Shown piece by piece: positions 52,368 through 61,513 of a stretch of 64,000 bases of DNA. The notes beneath the pieces were generated by a model. That model was not told where the DNA came from. It saw only the letters and a program-made list of their open reading frames with translations, and made no database searches. Origin of the DNA: Candidatus Arcticimaribacter sp. (lineage in GTDB: Bacteria; Bacteroidota; Bacteroidia; Flavobacteriales; Flavobacteriaceae); assembly GCA_002708445.1 (NCBI GenBank), contig PAOB01000009.1, positions 3,146 to 67,145 on the forward strand, given 5' to 3'. A program made the position numbers and the translations under genes. The stretch's first letter is position 1; the number at the start of each line of letters is the position of its first letter.

Positions 52368-53869
52368 TAGCCTTGAGTACGATAAGAATTTACAAATACA
52401 AATCCAAAACCAATAAAGAGCATTAAATGAAAAGGGAATAACCCCATATCGCCCGAATCACCAACGATAATTCCACTGTACATACCAAATAAAAAATATA
52501 AAGTTAATAAGCCTTCGAAAATTGTGTTTTTAGAAACTTTTTTTCGGATGTACTTATTTTTTTTCCAAGAGTCATTCATAGTAAAAATATTGAATTTTGG
52601 AGTACGAATAAAATCACTTTTTTTGCTTCGATGACCCTGTAAAACAGCAAGTGTATTGTGAAAAGAGAATCCCATAGCAACGGTGTAAAAGGTGAAAAAT
52701 ATTTTAATGTATTCTAAAAAGTTAAGTAATCCACCCCCTTTTGAATATCTGTAAAGAACCCAATAGCAACCAAAAAATATAAGAGTACTCACAATAAAAA
52801 AACTCGACAAATCAAAGTACAAACTGAGGTGGCCCCATTCATTTTTGATGTAAAGCATAGGAATACTTAATACGCCAACAAAAAAAACATTCAAGAACAT
52901 GGTGCTGTTGAGCAGATGAAGAATAGAATGTACTTTGGTAATTAGAGGAATGTTTTTAGCTCTAATTACATTTTTTACCATTTTCTGAAAATTCTCAGCT
53001 CCACCTTTATTCCATCTAAATTGTTGAGAGCGAATAGCACTCATAACTATTGGTAATTCTGAAGGAGTTTCTACATCTTCTAAATATTTGAATTTCCAGT
53101 TTTTTAGTTGTGCTCTGTAACTCAAATCTAAATCCTCGGTCAAGGTATCTCCTTCCCAATTCCCAGCATCAATTATGCAAGTCTTTCTCCAGATTCCCGC
53201 AGTTCCATTGAAATTCATAAAGTGGTTCTTACTGTTTCTTCCAACTTGTTCTAAAGTGAAATGTGCATCTAGTGCAAAGGCTTGAATTTGAGTAAGAATG
53301 GAATAATTTCTATTGATATGCGACCAACGTGTTTGAACAACTCCTATTTTCTTGTTTTCAAAATGAGGAACAGTGCGTAAAAGCCAGTCAGATTTTGGGA
53401 GAAAGTCAGCATCAAAAATTGCAATAAACTCTCCTTTGGCAACTTCTAAACCCTCTTTAAGGGCTCCAGCTTTAAAACCAATTCGTTTTTCTCTTCTAAT
53501 TTGAATAATGTCTAGCCCTCCTTTTTTTAGTTTTTCTACAAGATTTTGGGTCAGTTTAACCGATTCATCTGTAGAATCATCGAGTACCTGAATTTCTAAT
53601 TTGGTTCTGGGGTATTCGATTAAATTGATACATTCTAAGAGGCGTTCAATTACATAGAGTTCATTGAAAACAGGAAGTTGAATAGTGACAAAGGGAACAG
53701 CGTCTGAATCACTTAAATCAAGTTTCAATGGAATTTCTTTTTTCTTTTTGTGTTGAATGTAGTTCCAAAGAAGATTGAGCTGAGAGAGGCTGTACAACAA
53801 AACTAGAATTAATGATATCGAATATAAAAACATCAAAAAAACCGATAAATACAACCAGGTATTTTCCAT
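52367..53869 (-). CDS. Cellulose-synthase-like family 2 glycosyltransferase
   Basis: 500 residues: TM helix at the N terminus, cytoplasmic GT-A domain with VTIQLPVFNE, VLDDSTDES, AIFDADFLPKSDWLL (DxD), TLTEDLDLSYRAQ and the QxxRW motif in RSQQFRWNKGGAENF, then four TM helices. This is the processive-type layout of CESA-like enzymes (CsbB/CslA-like). Belongs to the three-gene glycosyltransferase unit; product unknown. Confidence 0.9.
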   Translation of the reverse strand: MENTWLYLSVFLMFLYSISLILVLLYSLSQLNLLWNYIQHKKKKEIPLKLDLSDSDAVPFVTIQLPVFNELYVIERLLECINLIEYPRTKLEIQVLDDSTDESVKLTQNLVEKLKKGGLDIIQIRREKRIGFKAGALKEGLEVAKGEFIAIFDADFLPKSDWLLRTVPHFENKKIGVVQTRWSHINRNYSILTQIQAFALDAHFTLEQVGRNSKNHFMNFNGTAGIWRKTCIIDAGNWEGDTLTEDLDLSYRAQLKNWKFKYLEDVETPSELPIVMSAIRSQQFRWNKGGAENFQKMVKNVIRAKNIPLITKVHSILHLLNSTMFLNVFFVGVLSIPMLYIKNEWGHLSLYFDLSSFFIVSTLIFFGCYWVLYRYSKGGGLLNFLEYIKIFFTFYTVAMGFSFHNTLAVLQGHRSKKSDFIRTPKFNIFTMNDSWKKNKYIRKKVSKNTIFEGLLTLYFLFGMYSGIIVGDSGDMGLFPFHLMLFIGFGFVFVNSYRTQG

Positions 53870-53874
53870 TTAGG

Positions 53875-54567
53875 TTATTTAAAAAAGTTGTGTTTGAAAA
53901 TCCACCAAATTATTTTTATGCCGGCAAAGATAGTTCCTTTTAAAGTTCCAGACACTTTTGAAACTCCAATTCTTTGTCTGTAATTCACTTCAACTTCTTG
54001 GTATGAAATCTTTTTGCGTAAAATTTTCAATTGCATCTCAATAGTCCAACCGTAAGTCTTATCGGTCATATTAAGATCTATTAATGTATTCCAACGAATT
54101 GCCCTAAAAGGCCCCAGATCGGTAAAGCTTGATCCGTATAAAATTTTCATAAGGAAACACGCCAACCAATTACCAAAAACTTGTTGTGGTGTCATGGAAC
54201 CAGATTCTCTTTTTTCGGCTACTCGTGCCCCCAATACGAAATCAAATTTACCATCTCGTATGGGAGTAACAAGGGATATTAGTTCTTCGGGGAAGTCAGA
54301 ATAATCCCCATCCAAAAAAACAACAATATCCGGTGTTTCCTTTAGGTTTTTGAGATAATCTATGCCTTTTAGGCAAGCATATCCATATCCTTTTCTGTAT
54401 TCTGAAAGAACAGTTGCACCAGCTAATCGAGCTACTTCGGCAGTATTATCATTCGAATTATTATCGATAACTATGATCTCATCAACAATTTTTGGAAGGT
54501 CATTTATTACGTGGCTTACGGATTCTTGTTCATTAAAAGCTGGTATGATAACTTTGATTTGTTGCAT
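53875..54567 (-). CDS. Family 2 glycosyltransferase (Dpm1/UgtP-like)
   Basis: 230 residues, soluble GT-A: VIIPAFNEQESVSHVI, VIDNNSNDNTAEVA, FLDGDYSDFPEEL (DxD) and TDLGPFRAIRWNTL, which resembles polyprenyl-phosphate glycosyltransferases that supply donors to GT-C enzymes such as the one at 51024. A C-terminal hydrophobic helix (GTIFAGIKIIWWIFKH) may anchor it. First of the three-gene unit, five bases before the cellulose-synthase-like gene. Confidence 0.88.
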   Translation of the reverse strand: MQQIKVIIPAFNEQESVSHVINDLPKIVDEIIVIDNNSNDNTAEVARLAGATVLSEYRKGYGYACLKGIDYLKNLKETPDIVVFLDGDYSDFPEELISLVTPIRDGKFDFVLGARVAEKRESGSMTPQQVFGNWLACFLMKILYGSSFTDLGPFRAIRWNTLIDLNMTDKTYGWTIEMQLKILRKKISYQEVEVNYRQRIGVSKVSGTLKGTIFAGIKIIWWIFKHNFFK

Positions 54568-54643
54568 GAATTTTTTCGAAGGTTTTGATTTAACTAAAGT
54601 TAAACTAGCATTTCAATTGAGATTTAAAACAAGGGCCATAATT

Positions 54644-56206
54644 TTATTTAATTGTATTTCCCAAGGGAAATTCTGGAGAAAAAATTCTATTTTCCAAGGG
54701 TCCATTTTCTAATTTCAAAACCCCTCTGGGACAAACAGCAGAACACACCCCGCAACCAACACAAGAGGAACGAACTATGTTCTGTCCTTTTTGAGCGTAT
54801 GCACGAACATCAATTCCCATTTCACAATAGGTTGAACAATTTCCACAAGAAATACATTGTCCTCCGTTTGTAGTAATTCTATACCTGGATTTGAAACGCT
54901 GAATTAAACCTAAATATGCAGCTAAAGGACATCCAAAACGACACCACACCCTGTTTCCAAAAATTGGATAAAATCCAGTACCAATAACACCGGCAAAAAC
55001 TGAACCAATAAGAAAGCCATAGATGTTTTGAATGGTTTGTGTTTTAATACCGATAACATTTTGTGTTCCCGAAAAATAAGAATACAAGGTCAATCCAGTC
55101 ATGACAATAGAAAAGAGTAAAACACTATGAACCATCCACCGTTCCAATTTCCATGCTCCAATTGATTTATTTGATAGGTGCCTAAAAGGGTCCCCTAAAG
55201 TTTCTGCAAGTCCACCACAACCACAAACCCAAGAACAATACCACCTTTTCCCAAAGAAATAGACCATTATGGGAACAATTACAAGGGTAAGCACAATTCC
55301 CCAAACAAGAATAAATAAACCAAACCCTCCACTTGAAATTAAGCTGTTTAAATTCCAACTAAAGAAAAAGTCATAATCTAAAGGAAAGGCATTTTTGAAG
55401 TCATACCAAGGTTTATCAAATCGAACTAAAATTTCAGGAATTAAAAAGGCAAATACAACTTGGAAAAACAAAACGGAGGTCGTTCTTAATATTTGGTACT
55501 TATTGTTTCTGTATTTAATGTACATGCGGATCGCCATAACGATCATTACAACGCAATAGAGAAATCCATACAAAAACCATTGACTGGCAAGATTTCCACT
55601 AATGCTTTGGCTGATGGGATCTACAATAAATGTCCAGTTTACAATGTAATCTGGAAAGAAATACAACAGTACGTAAAAAGCTACTAAAAACAAAAAGACA
55701 AACCACCCCAAAAATCCTCTATTGGTTGAAGAGTTGAAGTAGATACCATTATTTTTTATTCCAGGTGGCCCCAAAACAATTACGTTTGGCAGAATGTAGA
55801 GCAAAGACCCTAAAATTCCAAGCCCAAAAGTTAAGAGCCAAAACAAAGATTTATTTTCTTTAACAGCTCCTTTTGCTGCTATTTTGGCAATTTCAAAAGA
55901 CAAACTGTGGGGTTTTTCCCAGATGATCTTCTTCCATTCTCTGTTTTTTTTATGGATTTTATTTGATTCCTCAACGGCAGTTATTATTGTTGAAGAAAAT
56001 GAAAAAGGTTCTGTAAACTCTTTGTCTACAAGATTTGTATTTATGGAATTAATAAACAACTCGCTATGGATTCCTTTGGCATCCAATATGCTTTTAAATT
56101 CTTTTGAATTTAACTTGTAATTTCCAAGTAAAATTAAAGTACAGAACAAGCCTAGACCAATTAAAAAAACACCTAAACCAATTTTTTGTAATAATTTCAT
56201 ATTCAT
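54644..56206 (-). CDS. Membrane-bound 4Fe-4S protein (NapH/NosR/CcoG-like)
   Basis: 520 residues. About eight TM helices (first at 10-30), cytoplasmic Cys motifs WCSWVCGCGG and VWCRFGCPL between helices, then a C-terminal two-cluster ferredoxin domain: CISCGNCSTYC and CVGCGVCSAVC. These resemble electron-transfer subunits like NosR and NapH that pass electrons across the membrane. The ATG overlaps the stop of the flavin oxidoreductase by four bases, so the two form a redox pair. Confidence 0.88.
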   Translation of the reverse strand: MNMKLLQKIGLGVFLIGLGLFCTLILLGNYKLNSKEFKSILDAKGIHSELFINSINTNLVDKEFTEPFSFSSTIITAVEESNKIHKKNREWKKIIWEKPHSLSFEIAKIAAKGAVKENKSLFWLLTFGLGILGSLLYILPNVIVLGPPGIKNNGIYFNSSTNRGFLGWFVFLFLVAFYVLLYFFPDYIVNWTFIVDPISQSISGNLASQWFLYGFLYCVVMIVMAIRMYIKYRNNKYQILRTTSVLFFQVVFAFLIPEILVRFDKPWYDFKNAFPLDYDFFFSWNLNSLISSGGFGLFILVWGIVLTLVIVPIMVYFFGKRWYCSWVCGCGGLAETLGDPFRHLSNKSIGAWKLERWMVHSVLLFSIVMTGLTLYSYFSGTQNVIGIKTQTIQNIYGFLIGSVFAGVIGTGFYPIFGNRVWCRFGCPLAAYLGLIQRFKSRYRITTNGGQCISCGNCSTYCEMGIDVRAYAQKGQNIVRSSCVGCGVCSAVCPRGVLKLENGPLENRIFSPEFPLGNTIK

Positions 56207-57561
56207 GGCATTATGTTTTTGAATATTACTTTCCAGCTTTTCTTTTTGAGTTTAATTTCGGTATTAAATTCTTTATTAAATTTCTGGAGAATTTCTTCTT
56301 CAAAAGATTCGAAAAATTCAGGATCAAAATTGCAATTAGCTAGCTGTTCAATTACATAGAAAATTGATTTTTTTTCGTAAAGCATTTGATCAAATAGTTC
56401 ATGTCGCATTCTAATTCCAAAGGTATTGATTCCTAAAAACTGCTTAGTATTTTGATCGTATGCAATGGTTATTGCAACGTTTTCAATGGGATGTTTCCAA
56501 TGAAAATGTTTTTCGAAATTTTCGGTTTGAGCCGCAACAAGCCCATAGGTTTGATATTCGATATCGAAAAATTTAGCACTATTAAACCAATGTCCAGGGC
56601 GATAGGCTTTTTTATTTCCTGTTAGAGTTTGCGCTAGTGTTTCTCCCATCATTCTACCCGTGTACCATACCGCCTCAATTGGTCTTCTTCCAACTTGGGG
56701 TTCTTGCTGTTCTGAACAGTCACCAATTGCATAAATTGAAGTTTGATTTGTTTCGAGGTATTTGTTTACAAGAATACCTCGATTGGTTGCAATGTCTGTG
56801 TTTTTTAAAAAATCAATATTGGGTTTCACGCCTGCTGTAAGTCCTACAAACTGACAGCTGATAATTTCTCCAGAATCTGTTCGAATTGCTTTTACCCGAC
56901 CAGTTTTATCTTCTATTATTTCACTCAAATTGGTACTGAGTCTCAAGTCAATTCCGTGCTTTAGTAGGTGTTGATTAATTAACTCTGATTCCCCTTTTGG
57001 TAAAACGTTGTTCCAAAAACTATTTTCTCTAACCAAGAAAGTTACTTTTTTCCCTCTAGAATGAAGCATTTCTGCTAATTCTACACCAATAAGCCCCCCA
57101 CCAACAATAACAGCTTCATTAGTTGTAGCACTGAAATCTTCAAGACTGTCCAGATCTTGTTTAGAATAGAAACCTTGAACACCTGTTAAGTTTTCACCGG
57201 GCCAACCAAATTTATTTGGTAAAGAACCTGTAGCAATAACAAGACTATCATAAGAGAGTATGGATTCATCAGAAAGAGTAATTTTTTTTTCTTTTGGATT
57301 TATGTGAGTTACGGTTCCTTGAAGTAAGTCTAGTTTGTTTTTTTTCCAAAAGTTTCTTTCATAGGGTTGAGTATCTTCCCATCGTAAATGCCCCATATAA
57401 ACATACATTAATGCAGTCCGTGAGAAAAAATATGGAGTCTCTTTGGAAATTATCAATAGGGGTTTCGTTGAATTTTTTCTGAAATGCCGAGCAAAAGTAA
57501 CACCTGAAATTCCATTCCCGACAACAATAATTGGGGGGGCATCCATCTTTATTATTTTCAT
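56203..57561 (-). CDS. NAD(P)/FAD-dependent oxidoreductase
   Basis: 452 residues of the pyridine-nucleotide-disulfide oxidoreductase type. FAD loop IIVVGNGISGVTFARHF (about residues 11-27), NAD loop AVIVGGGLIGVELAEMLHSR near residue 150, second FAD motif SIYAIGDCSE near 270. No CxxxxC active disulfide is present, so it resembles NADH-type reductases rather than thiol reductases. Starts at ATG 57561 or at a second ATG at 57546 (MDAPP). Coupled to the Fe-S membrane protein, to which it could feed electrons. Confidence 0.9.
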   Translation of the reverse strand: MKIIKMDAPPIIVVGNGISGVTFARHFRKNSTKPLLIISKETPYFFSRTALMYVYMGHLRWEDTQPYERNFWKKNKLDLLQGTVTHINPKEKKITLSDESILSYDSLVIATGSLPNKFGWPGENLTGVQGFYSKQDLDSLEDFSATTNEAVIVGGGLIGVELAEMLHSRGKKVTFLVRENSFWNNVLPKGESELINQHLLKHGIDLRLSTNLSEIIEDKTGRVKAIRTDSGEIISCQFVGLTAGVKPNIDFLKNTDIATNRGILVNKYLETNQTSIYAIGDCSEQQEPQVGRRPIEAVWYTGRMMGETLAQTLTGNKKAYRPGHWFNSAKFFDIEYQTYGLVAAQTENFEKHFHWKHPIENVAITIAYDQNTKQFLGINTFGIRMRHELFDQMLYEKKSIFYVIEQLANCNFDPEFFESFEEEILQKFNKEFNTEIKLKKKSWKVIFKNIMP

Positions 57562-57688
57562 ACAAGGTACTTAATTTTAAACATTAATAAAAATCATTAC
57601 ATTGGAGAAGCTCAATTTTACTTAAACTAAAAAACCTATTGAAATCAGTTTTCATCATCACTAATATCGAAACCCCAAAACTTCATTT

Positions 57689-58135
57689 ATGGAAAACGAA
57701 AAAAAATGCGTCTGTTTAAAAATACTTTTAGATGTAAATAAAGAGCGAATCTGGAAAGCTCTTACAGATCCTAGTCTGACCGAAAAACACATGTACAATT
57801 GCCAACTGCATTCCTCTTGTGAAATAAATAGTGATGCACTCTGGAAACAAAAAAATGAAGATGAAACATTTACAACACATGAAGAAGCAAAGGTGTTTGA
57901 GTAAAGCCCATACAACAAGCTTCGTTTTTTGATTTTTCATAACTCAGATCAGTATGATATCAAAGAGTCAGAACTAAACTTTACCCTTGAAGATCAATCT
58001 ACAGGAGTTTTATTGAAGATTGAGCAGGGGAATTTTCCTCAAACTCCAGAGGGTAAACAACTCTTTGAAGAATGTTTAGCGGGCTGGAACTTTGTTAGTG
58101 AAGATCTAATAACTAGCATAAAAGAGCTAACCTAG
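57689..58135 (+). pseudogene. SRPBCC/AHSA1-like gene with an in-frame stop
   Basis: One frame reads MENEKKCVCLKILLDVNKER, IWKALTDPSLTEKHMY, then a TAA at 57902-57904, and continues in the same frame with SPYNKLRFLIFHNSDQYDIK to TPEGKQLFEECLAGWNFVSE and a stop at 58135. Both halves fit the AHSA1/START helix-grip fold (N-terminal I-W-x-A-L-T-D-P; C-terminal G-W-x-x-x-x-x-x-L). A single nonsense codon interrupts it; the remaining frame is clean. About 148 codons in total, the family size. Confidence 0.78.
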
Positions 58136-58292
58136 TTGATTAAAATTAAATAAGCAAGTTAAATCATTTATCTAATCACTACTAAAAGTTGTAAAACGTT
58201 CTTTCTTTGTTCATTCGACTAAGAATTTTAATTAGACCTATTTTCTTGAATCTAAGTTATCTAATTTAATATTTGTCTCAGAAAAATAAGTG

Positions 58293-58985
58293 CTATTTCA
58301 CAAAATTTGAATAGTATTGATTAAGCGTGGTTGGGGATCTCCCAACATATCTTAAAAGATGAATCATAAAGAAGTGAAATTGCAAACGAAAGACACCGTT
58401 ATCCTCAAAACGACGAGCAGAAGTTTTTACCTCTTTCGGTAAAACACAAAATAAAGTTTCCTTGTAAATTCTGTCGATCAGCTCACCATCCTCACAAACC
58501 AAATATTCTTCATTGAAACCCTCAAGAGATTCAAAAAACTTTTTTTTGATGAATAAAGACTGATCTCCACCCCTGCAAAACCGATTGTTAAATCGACTGG
58601 CAAAAGAAGCCAATTGCAGGCTCAAATGAGAGCTTAAAAATTTCAGCCGAAAAGAACCTGCTTTGAATCCTTGTTTAAATGCTTCATATATGATTTTGTC
58701 AAAACCATATGGAGGAATGGTGTCCGCATGGATAAAGTACAAAAAATCAGATGAGGCCATTTCAGCTCCCAAGTTTTGCTGTCTTGCCCTACCTTTTTTG
58801 GTTTGAATTACAGAATAGTCTTCTTTTTTTCTTAAAAACTCATAGCTTCCATCAGAACTCCCTCCATCAACAAAAATGATTTCATTTTCAAAAATCATAT
58901 TTTTTTTTAGAGCAGTCAACAATCCTTCTAGTTGATCTATTTCATTTAGAATGGGTATGATTATCGAAAGGTATGGTTTATTCAT
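58293..58985 (-). CDS. Arsenosugar-associated family 2 glycosyltransferase (TIGR04283-type)
   Basis: 230 residues. GT-A motifs ISIIIPILNEIDQLEGLLTA, IIFVDGGSSDGSYEFL, YFIHADTIPPYGFD (DxD-like), and GGDQSLFIKKKFFESLEGFN. It matches the transferase 2 subfamily that travels with the rSAM/seleno-domain ArsS. Last gene of the seven-gene arsenosugar operon; its start overlaps the DUF547 3' end by eight bases. Acceptor unknown. Confidence 0.86.
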   Translation of the reverse strand: MNKPYLSIIIPILNEIDQLEGLLTALKKNMIFENEIIFVDGGSSDGSYEFLRKKEDYSVIQTKKGRARQQNLGAEMASSDFLYFIHADTIPPYGFDKIIYEAFKQGFKAGSFRLKFLSSHLSLQLASFASRFNNRFCRGGDQSLFIKKKFFESLEGFNEEYLVCEDGELIDRIYKETLFCVLPKEVKTSARRFEDNGVFRLQFHFFMIHLLRYVGRSPTTLNQYYSNFVK

Positions 58986-59703
58986 TCAAACTCCAATCGT
59001 ATTTTTTGTAAGTAATTTCAGCTTGGTTATCAAATTCTTTATGCGAATATTTTTGAATAAAAGTGATTCTCTCTTTTTTTGATCCAAAGTCTTTGCTAAA
59101 CCATAAGAAAATTCTGGAGAGGTTAATTTTGTTGTATTCTATCTGATTTTTGGTTGTATCATTAATAAAAAGTGCTGTAGCAGTTTCTAGTTGTTTTGGG
59201 ATCTTCGAAGCTCTGAAAGCCTCATTGAATAATTGGGGACAAGAAGCGGAGGCGCAGTTTATTGCAAAATGAATCCTCGGTTCATCTATTTTCCGGAGTA
59301 TTTTATGTTCAATATCGTTAAGTGTCAGATTTCCAGTTGGAAGTTTTAGAAAAACACTATCCCAGGGGTCTTTTATGTCTCGAATGCTTTCAACGGGATA
59401 ATTATCAAGAATTAGTTTTACTGTAATTGCGTTGTAAGCATTAATAAAATAAGCCAATGAGTCATTTTTATCAAAATAAGGAGCAGGGGGTTTTCGTTCC
59501 AGAAGTTTGATGTAGTTGTCCAAAGCGGATTGATTTTTTTCCCAGCTTCTGTAATTTACAGTTCCGTTTTTATCCACATACTTTTGTAAAAGGATATTCC
59601 AATTTGAGTGAATTCCTTTGTCTTGAGAAATTATTTTTTTTGATTCTATTTTTGAGAATCCAAATCCAAGGATAAGCGATGTAATGAGGAGTAGGTTTTT
59701 CAT
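58978..59703 (-). CDS. DUF547 domain protein
   Basis: 241 residues with an N-terminal signal (1-17). The DUF547 core shows LAYFINAYNAITVKLIL, SVFLKLPTGNLTLNDIEH and HFAINCASASCPQLFNEAF; the conserved Cys and His look like a papain-like or transglutaminase-like catalytic pair, though no activity is established to my knowledge. Predicted to be exported. Nine bases after arsM in the operon; its role in arsenic metabolism is unknown. Confidence 0.85.
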   Translation of the reverse strand: MKNLLLITSLILGFGFSKIESKKIISQDKGIHSNWNILLQKYVDKNGTVNYRSWEKNQSALDNYIKLLERKPPAPYFDKNDSLAYFINAYNAITVKLILDNYPVESIRDIKDPWDSVFLKLPTGNLTLNDIEHKILRKIDEPRIHFAINCASASCPQLFNEAFRASKIPKQLETATALFINDTTKNQIEYNKINLSRIFLWFSKDFGSKKERITFIQKYSHKEFDNQAEITYKKYDWSLNE

Positions 59704-59712
59704 TTTTTTAGT

Positions 59713-60681
59713 TTAACAACAGCCTCCACCATCATAGTGATGGGTTGATTCGCTGATGAAGATTTCATCGTTATTAATATTTTTCAAAGCTTGAGCAGTT
59801 TTATCACAAATTGCCAAGGGCTGGTTTTGAAGTAAAACGTGGCCTTTTTTGTCATCAAAATAAGGTTCATTGCCGTAATAAATAGCGGATTTTCCAGTAA
59901 AAACACATGGCCCGTCATCGGGCATTGGGTCTTTGATGGCACAAACCTCCACACTTTCAATAAAAATTCTTTCTTTGGTAGGGTAGTGTTTTGGGTCTAA
60001 TATTCGATAAGGTCTTTTTGCTCTGATTTCAATAGTTCCAAAACCGACATCGGTTAACATTTTTACATAATCAGCTAATGGAATTGATCCCGAAAGGCAA
60101 AGCGCTCTCAATCGTTTGTCGTCCCGCAAGGTTTTGTCCAATGGTTGTTCGCAAATAGGATCACTCATTACTAGTCTTCCATTGGGTTTTATTACCCGAT
60201 ACATTTCTTCAAGAGCTTTTTTTAGTTCTTCCATTTTGAAGATGTTAAACAAACAATTTTGCGCAGCAACATCAATGCTTTTGTCCTCAACAGGAAGGTT
60301 TAAAGCATCCCCTTTTTTGAGGGTTACAAAATCAGATTTGAACCATTCGTTTTGCTCCTCTGCTAGCAGGAAATTCTTTCTTGAAGCTTCGAGCATTTCA
60401 TCAACTACATCAATCCCAATAACTCCCTCTTTTTGTCTTGAAAAGTATGAAAATTGAAGTAACTCCATTCCACCTCCTACTCCCACATACAATATTTTAG
60501 GGTTGTTAATCAAATCTCTAGGATGAACTGTTGACCCACATCCGTAATTCATTTCCTGCATTATTGTAGGAATTTTGAGTCCCGGGAATTGCCAAATGGG
60601 AGTTGTAGTGCAACATAAACCAACATCTGGAGTAAGTGCAGCTTCTTTGTAAACATCTTTGGTGACTTCTAAATAGTGCAT
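59713..60681 (-). CDS. arsM: Arsenosugar-type arsenite methyltransferase ArsM
   Basis: SAM-dependent methylation of As(III). 322 residues. N-terminal Cys motif GLCCTTTPIWQFPGL (Cys23, Cys24) and MNYGCGSTVHP (Cys48), SAM motif I YVGVGGGMELLQ at 65-76, then Cys143 (QNCLFN), Cys177 (DPICEQP) and Cys195 (RALCLSG) as candidate arsenic ligands. A C-terminal extension ends YDGGGCC, a vicinal Cys pair. This is the branch found beside ArsS rather than stand-alone ArsM. Between the DUF547 and phosphorylase genes, with gaps of 9 and 10 bases. Confidence 0.93.
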   Translation of the reverse strand: MHYLEVTKDVYKEAALTPDVGLCCTTTPIWQFPGLKIPTIMQEMNYGCGSTVHPRDLINNPKILYVGVGGGMELLQFSYFSRQKEGVIGIDVVDEMLEASRKNFLLAEEQNEWFKSDFVTLKKGDALNLPVEDKSIDVAAQNCLFNIFKMEELKKALEEMYRVIKPNGRLVMSDPICEQPLDKTLRDDKRLRALCLSGSIPLADYVKMLTDVGFGTIEIRAKRPYRILDPKHYPTKERIFIESVEVCAIKDPMPDDGPCVFTGKSAIYYGNEPYFDDKKGHVLLQNQPLAICDKTAQALKNINNDEIFISESTHHYDGGGCC

Positions 60682-60691
60682 TTTGAAAAAT

Positions 60692-61513
60692 TTAGATTAA
60701 AGAAATTAATTGTTTTACTAATACTATCAAAGATTGTTCCGCTTTTTTGGCCATCTCCATAATATTAGGAATATCTATTGGTTGTAGGTTGTCGGGATCA
60801 CATACATCAGTTAAGACAGAAAAAGCGATACAATCGATTCCAAGTTGGTTTGCAACTATTACCTCCGGAACCGTTGACATTCCGACTGCGTCGGCACCAA
60901 TTATTTTCAAATAACGATATTCTGCCTTAGTTTCTAGTTGCGGTCCCACAACAGCTGCATACACTCCTTTATGAAGCGTTATTTTTTTTGTAGCTGCAAT
61001 TTTTATGGCTTTATCTTTTAATGAGCGATCATAAGGTTCACTCATATCAACAAAACGATTCCCAAGAGAATCAATCCCTTTTCCAGCTAAAGGCGATCCA
61101 CCTTGTAGGTTAATGTGATCTTCAATCAACATAATTTCACCTTTATCAAAATTTAAATTTATTGCTCCAGCAGCATTACTGATAATTAGTTTTTTTACCC
61201 CAAGTGAATTCATAATCCTTACAGGATATGTTATTTCAAAAAAATCATATCCCTCATAAAGGTGAAAGCGACCCTGAAAGACGAGTACTTTCTTTGAATT
61301 TAAAGAACCGTAAATTAGTTTTCCAGTATGGTATTCTACGGTAGCCGATTGAAAATGAGGGATGGCTTCAAAAGGAATTTCTTTTTCAATTTCAAGGTGG
61401 TCAATCAAATTACCCAATCCTGTGCCTAAAATAATGCCAATTGCACCTGTTTCAACACCTTGCTTATTAAGGTAGTTTGAACTTTCTTCAATTTTTTGGA
61501 TCATTGTTTTCAT
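60692..61513 (-). CDS. Purine nucleoside phosphorylase (trimeric PNP/MTAP family)
   Basis: 273 residues. Family motifs: IGIILGTGLGNLIDHL phosphate loop, VLVFQGRFHLYEGYD, LIISNAAGAIN, VGPQLETKAEYRYLK (base-binding Glu) and GADAVGMSTVPEVIVANQLG. In FSVLTDVCDPDN the residue aligned with human PNP Asn243 is Asp, which in human PNP engineering and in MTAP favours 6-aminopurines such as adenine. That would suit removal of adenine from an arsenical adenosine made by ArsS, but Asp here is also common in ordinary Bacteroidota PNPs. Starts within the upstream stop (ATGA). Confidence 0.9.
   Translation of the reverse strand: MKTMIQKIEESSNYLNKQGVETGAIGIILGTGLGNLIDHLEIEKEIPFEAIPHFQSATVEYHTGKLIYGSLNSKKVLVFQGRFHLYEGYDFFEITYPVRIMNSLGVKKLIISNAAGAINLNFDKGEIMLIEDHINLQGGSPLAGKGIDSLGNRFVDMSEPYDRSLKDKAIKIAATKKITLHKGVYAAVVGPQLETKAEYRYLKIIGADAVGMSTVPEVIVANQLGIDCIAFSVLTDVCDPDNLQPIDIPNIMEMAKKAEQSLIVLVKQLISLI

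Noticed and set aside
51024-54567. Three glycosyltransferases as a capsule or O-antigen locus
   Set aside because: No flippase, polymerase, nucleotide-sugar synthesis or export genes are nearby; only three transferases are present.
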